Assembly: GCF_900103345.1 (NCBI RefSeq)
Contig: NZ_LT629702.1
Location: forward strand, 3,224,001-3,288,000
DNA from: Pseudomonas azotoformans
GTDB taxonomy: Bacteria; Pseudomonadota; Gammaproteobacteria; Pseudomonadales; Pseudomonadaceae
Direction of reading: 5' to 3'
DNA length: 64,000 bases
Positions 61,234 through 64,000 of this stretch are shown in pieces. The notes beneath the pieces are model-generated. The model was not told the origin of the DNA, searched no databases, and was given only the letters and a program-made list of their open reading frames with translations. Positions within the stretch are counted from its first letter, which is position 1, and each line of letters opens with the position of its first letter. The position numbers and the translations under genes are program-made.

Positions 61234-61992
61234 ATGACCCGTAAAATCGCACTCATCACCGGCGCCAGCCGTGGCCTGGGCAAAAGCACCGCGCTTCACC
61301 TGGCGGCCCAGGGCGTCGACATCATCGGCACCTACCACAGCGCGGCGGCGGAAGCCCAAGCGGTGGTCGAGCAGGTCCAGGCCCTGGGTGGCCGCGCCGC
61401 CATGCTGCAACTGGATGTGAGCCAGAGCGGCACCTTCGATGCCTTTGTCGGCGAAGTCAGTACCCTGCTCAAGGATGTTTTCGCACAGGACCATTTCAAT
61501 TTTCTGATCAACAACGCCGGCATCGGTGCCCACGCCAGCTTTGCCGAGACCACCGAAGCGCAGTTCGACCAATTGGTGGCGATCCAATTCAAAGGCCCGT
61601 TTTTCCTAACCCAGAAGCTGTTGCCACTGATCAACGACGGTGGTCGTATCCTCAATATCTCCAGCGGCCTGGCGCGGTTCAGCCTGCCGGGCTATGCGGC
61701 GTATGCGTCGATGAAAGGTGCGATGGAAGTGCTGACCCGCTATCAGGCCAAGGAATTGGGCGGTCGTGGGATCACCGTGAACATCCTCGCGCCCGGCGCC
61801 ATCGAAACTGATTTCGGCGGCGGCGCCGTGCGCGACAATGCGGCGCTCAATACGATGGTCGCCAACAACACCGCTCTAGGCCGGGCAGGCTTACCGGACG
61901 ATATCGGCGGCGCCATCGCCGTCCTGCTGGCCGACGGTAGCAACTGGATCACGGGGCAGCGCATCGAGGCGTCGGGCGGCATGTTTCTGTAA
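61234..61992 (+). CDS. Short-chain dehydrogenase/reductase
   Basis: A 252-residue NAD(P)-dependent oxidoreductase: cofactor motif ALITGASRGLGKSTALHLA, NNAG motif at FLINNAGIGAHASF, and catalytic Ser...YxxxK in ISSGLARFSLPGYAAYASMK. C-terminus WITGQRIEASGGMFL is typical of classical SDRs. Substrate unknown. Its last 102 bases overlap the convergent PACE gene. Confidence 0.92.
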   Translation: MTRKIALITGASRGLGKSTALHLAAQGVDIIGTYHSAAAEAQAVVEQVQALGGRAAMLQLDVSQSGTFDAFVGEVSTLLKDVFAQDHFNFLINNAGIGAHASFAETTEAQFDQLVAIQFKGPFFLTQKLLPLINDGGRILNISSGLARFSLPGYAAYASMKGAMEVLTRYQAKELGGRGITVNILAPGAIETDFGGGAVRDNAALNTMVANNTALGRAGLPDDIGGAIAVLLADGSNWITGQRIEASGGMFL

Positions 61993-62403
61993 AAACGTGT
62001 CGCGCAATACGTCATAGCCCCAGTGATAGACATAGGTGTACGGCAGGAAAAACAGCAGTACACCGATGTCGAGCATGAACGCCTGCATCAGGCTGATGTT
62101 CAGCCACGCCGCGATCAACGGCACGGCGACGATGATCAGCCCGCCTTCGAACATCAGCGCATGCAGCACCCGCGTCCAACCGCCGTTGGACAGTTGCAGG
62201 CGCACCTTGAGACGGTCGAACAGGCTGTTGAAGATAATGTTCCAGGTCAGCGCCAGCAGGCTCAGGCCCAGGGTCACCGCACCCATTTCCAGCGCCGGTC
62301 TGCCGGTGATCCAGACCAGCAGCGGGGTACAGATCAACAACGCCAGGCCTTCAAAACCCAGGGCTTGGCATACACGTTCAGTAATCGACTTGGTAGGGCT
62401 CAT
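61891..62403 (-). CDS. PACE-family efflux transporter
   Basis: A 170-residue membrane protein of the proteobacterial antimicrobial compound efflux family, with two tandem 'bacterial transmembrane pair' units (about four spans). Blocks seen: ERVCQALGFEGLALLICTPL, NIIFNSLFDRLK, LHALMFEGGLIIVAVPLIAA and YTYVYHWGYDVLRD. Family members are usually near 145 residues; here a 25-residue hydrophilic tail (HAARRLDALPRDPVATVGQQ) is read from within the SDR gene. A LysR gene is divergent, as for AceI/AceR. The start may also be at 62436. Confidence 0.9.
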   Translation of the reverse strand: MSPTKSITERVCQALGFEGLALLICTPLLVWITGRPALEMGAVTLGLSLLALTWNIIFNSLFDRLKVRLQLSNGGWTRVLHALMFEGGLIIVAVPLIAAWLNISLMQAFMLDIGVLLFFLPYTYVYHWGYDVLRDTFLQKHAARRLDALPRDPVATVGQQDGDGAADIVR

Positions 62404-62423
62404 GACCTGTGCTCTGTGAATGA

Positions 62424-62477
62424 CGATGGTTGCCATGATTACCCTTTGAATCGATACTTCATAACTAATAACCATCG
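62424..62477. promoter_or_regulatory. Inverted repeat between PACE and LysR genes
   Basis: CGATGGTT (62424-62431) and AACCATCG (62470-62477) are perfect inverted copies 38 bases apart, bracketing the divergent promoter region, with an ATCGAT sequence between them. Candidate LysR-binding arms. Confidence 0.4.
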
Positions 62478-62492
62478 ATCAAGGCGATAGTC

Positions 62493-63347
62493 ATGGCCTC
62501 CCACGAAGTGCTGCAGGCGTTTGTCCAGGCTGCCACCCAAGGGTCGTTTTCGGCGGCCGCACGCAAGCTGGGCAAGAGCCAGTCCACCGTCAGCGCGGCC
62601 GTGGCGAGCCTGGAAATTGACCTGAATGTGGCACTGTTCGACCGCAGCAGCCGCAAGCCGACGCTGACTCCGGCCGGCCATGTGCTGCTGCAACGCGCCG
62701 AGCAGGTGCTGGAGGCCAGCAGTCGTTTGGAACTGGCAGCGAGCCAGTTGTCCCAGGGGTTGGAGCCGAAGGTCACGATCGCCATGTCCGATACCTACCA
62801 GTCGGAACGCTTTGAACTCGCGCTCAAGGCCTTCGAGCAACGCTACCCGGACCTTGAACTGGAGTGGCTGATCGCCGAGTGCGAAGACCTGATCGCCCTT
62901 GTGCAGAGCGGCCGCGCGCAGATTGCCTTGATCGAAGCCCAGGACATTTACCCGCCCGACCTGACGCGCTCACCCGTGGCCGAACGCACGGAAATCGCGC
63001 TGTTCGTTGCGCCCACTCACCCATTGGCTCGCCTGGAGAACATCGACTCGCAAGCCTTGCAGCAACACCGGGAACTGCGCCTGGCCAGCATCATCAGCCC
63101 CAACGAAACACGCCCCACAGGCCGGGTGTGGTCGGCGCCGAGTTTTCTGATGCTGATGGAGATGGCGCAACTCGGTTTCGGCTGGGCGGAATTACCGCGC
63201 TGGCTGGTGGAGCGTTTTGGCAATGCCGGGCTGGTTGAACTCAAGGTTCGTGGCTGGCCGCGCTCGGTGGCGGTGGATGCGCTCTGGTCGCGGCAATACC
63301 CACCGGGGCCGGCGGGCAGTTGGATGTTGAGCCAGATGCTCGAATGA
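62493..63347 (+). CDS. LysR-family regulator of the PACE transporter
   Basis: A 284-residue LysR protein: HTH within residues 3-60 (VLQAFVQAATQGSFSAAARK, LGKSQSTVSAAVASLEIDLN) and a standard effector domain. Divergent from the PACE gene, as AceR-type regulators are from their transporters, so it probably activates efflux in response to a cationic amine or biocide. Its stop is 6 bases from the convergent sigma factor gene. Confidence 0.9.
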   Translation: MASHEVLQAFVQAATQGSFSAAARKLGKSQSTVSAAVASLEIDLNVALFDRSSRKPTLTPAGHVLLQRAEQVLEASSRLELAASQLSQGLEPKVTIAMSDTYQSERFELALKAFEQRYPDLELEWLIAECEDLIALVQSGRAQIALIEAQDIYPPDLTRSPVAERTEIALFVAPTHPLARLENIDSQALQQHRELRLASIISPNETRPTGRVWSAPSFLMLMEMAQLGFGWAELPRWLVERFGNAGLVELKVRGWPRSVAVDALWSRQYPPGPAGSWMLSQMLE

Positions 63348-63353
63348 CATCGC

Positions 63354-64000
63354 CTACAGGTTTTGCAAACGTTGTTCGAGGAACCGTCGTTCCGGGGCCT
63401 GCTGGGTCAGCGACAGGGCTTTTGCATAGGCTGCGCGTGCCTCTTCGACGCGCCCCAGTTGCCGGCAGAATTCCCCCCGCGCCGAATGCGCCAAGTGGTA
63501 ATCCAGCAACTCGCCGCGTGCCAGAATGCCCTCCACCTGCTGCAAGCCCGCCAACGGCCCATCGCGCATGGCCAGCGCTACGGCCCGGTTCAGTTCGATC
63601 ACCGGTGACGGCACTGCCCTGAGCAATACATCGTAGAGCCCGACGATCTGCGGCCAGTCCGTCTCATCCGCACGCGCCGCTTCGGCATGCACCGCTGCAA
63701 TGGCGGCCTGCAGGCAATACGGGCCAAAGCGCCGGGTGCCCAGTGCGCGCTCCACCAACCCACAGCCTTCAGCAATCAACGACGCGTCCCACAGCGAGCG
63801 ATCCTGTTCATCCAGCAGCACCAACTCACCCTCGGCCGAGGTGCGCGCCGGGCGGCGGGACTCGTGCAACAGCATCAACGCCAGCAAACCCATGACCTCC
63901 GGCTCGGGCAGCAACTCCAGCAGCAGGCGCCCCAGGCGAATCGCTTCGCGGGTCAACTCCTCGCGGGTCAGGTCGGCCCCGATGGACGCCGAATACCCTT
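63354..64000 (-). CDS. ECF-family RNA polymerase sigma factor (DUF6596 type), C-terminal part
   Basis: Continues past the window end. The visible 215 residues (GYSASIGADLTREELTREAI, RLGRLLLELLPEPEVMGLLA, ARTSAEGELVLLDEQDRSLW, YCLQAAIAAVHAEA, YDVLLRAVPSPVIELNRAVA) are the TPR-like C-terminal extension that marks the ECF42-like sigma group. The DNA-binding sigma2/sigma4 domains lie outside. Members are usually encoded next to a DGPF/YCII-domain protein, which would be beyond the window. Confidence 0.88.
   Translation of the reverse strand, partial: GYSASIGADLTREELTREAIRLGRLLLELLPEPEVMGLLALMLLHESRRPARTSAEGELVLLDEQDRSLWDASLIAEGCGLVERALGTRRFGPYCLQAAIAAVHAEAARADETDWPQIVGLYDVLLRAVPSPVIELNRAVALAMRDGPLAGLQQVEGILARGELLDYHLAHSARGEFCRQLGRVEEARAAYAKALSLTQQAPERRFLEQRLQNL

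Overview
The window reads as chromosomal DNA of a fluorescent Pseudomonas (P. fluorescens group). The evidence is high G+C; a Pseudomonas-type aruCFGDBE arginine succinyltransferase operon next to aotJQMOP-argR and acsA; the Pseudomonas families DUF2790 and DUF2025; and eleven copies of short palindromic intergenic repeats typical of this group. The species cannot be fixed from sequence alone.

Layout. 0-1.7 kb: 5' part of a threonine aldolase gene, then an FMN riboswitch driving a RibH2-type lumazine synthase. 1.7-9.6 kb: the complete aru/ast operon (minus strand) for aerobic arginine catabolism, with two palindromic repeats embedded between its genes. 9.8-15.7 kb: a 5.9-kb gene for a giant leucine-rich-repeat protein of the dermonecrotic-toxin/NEL effector type. 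It has three tandem linker+LRR modules and no recognisable C-terminal ubiquitin-ligase domain. 15.8-21.2 kb: argR and the aot arginine/ornithine importer; aotJ carries a one-base frameshift. 21.8-23.8 kb: acsA. 24.2-26.2 kb: a DUF2790 gene and nrdB without nrdA. 26.3-29.0 kb: a mobile-looking patch with a decayed HNH endonuclease end, a HAD hydrolase, and a Fic protein behind an AT-rich repeat-bearing promoter region.

30-35.6 kb: LysR regulator, argininosuccinate-lyase-like enzyme, three-gene polar amino acid ABC importer and MFS transporter, which look like one uptake-and-cleavage pathway. 35.7-40.5 kb: accessory genes (Cys/His hypothetical, DUF6933 pair, small XRE regulator with a LexA-like box, amidase plus a catalytically truncated amidase-like neighbour). 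40.6-45.9 kb: MBL hydrolase divergent from TetR over two matching operators, MASE2-GGDEF diguanylate cyclase, BdlA-like PAS-PAS chemoreceptor, DUF1003 protein. 45.9-51.5 kb: LysR divergent from a glutamine-amidotransferase/ABM pair, DUF2025, GlpQ-AraC, sterol-desaturase-type protein, PepSY protein. 51.6-56.4 kb: chemoreceptor, ZntB, Pit phosphate transporter. 56.5-61.1 kb: pxpABC 5-oxoprolinase operon with divergent LysR, and a second LysR. 61.2-64 kb: SDR, PACE efflux protein with divergent LysR, and the C-terminal part of an ECF sigma factor gene running off the end.

Nitrogen and carbon acquisition dominate: arginine uptake (Aot), its regulator (ArgR) and its breakdown to glutamate and succinate (Aru) sit together, beside acetate activation (AcsA), pyroglutamate use (PxpABC) and a putative N-succinyl/argininosuccinate-like substrate pathway. 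The least explained elements are the giant NEL-less LRR protein lodged between argR and aruC, the Fic locus with its repeat array, and the ASL-like cluster.
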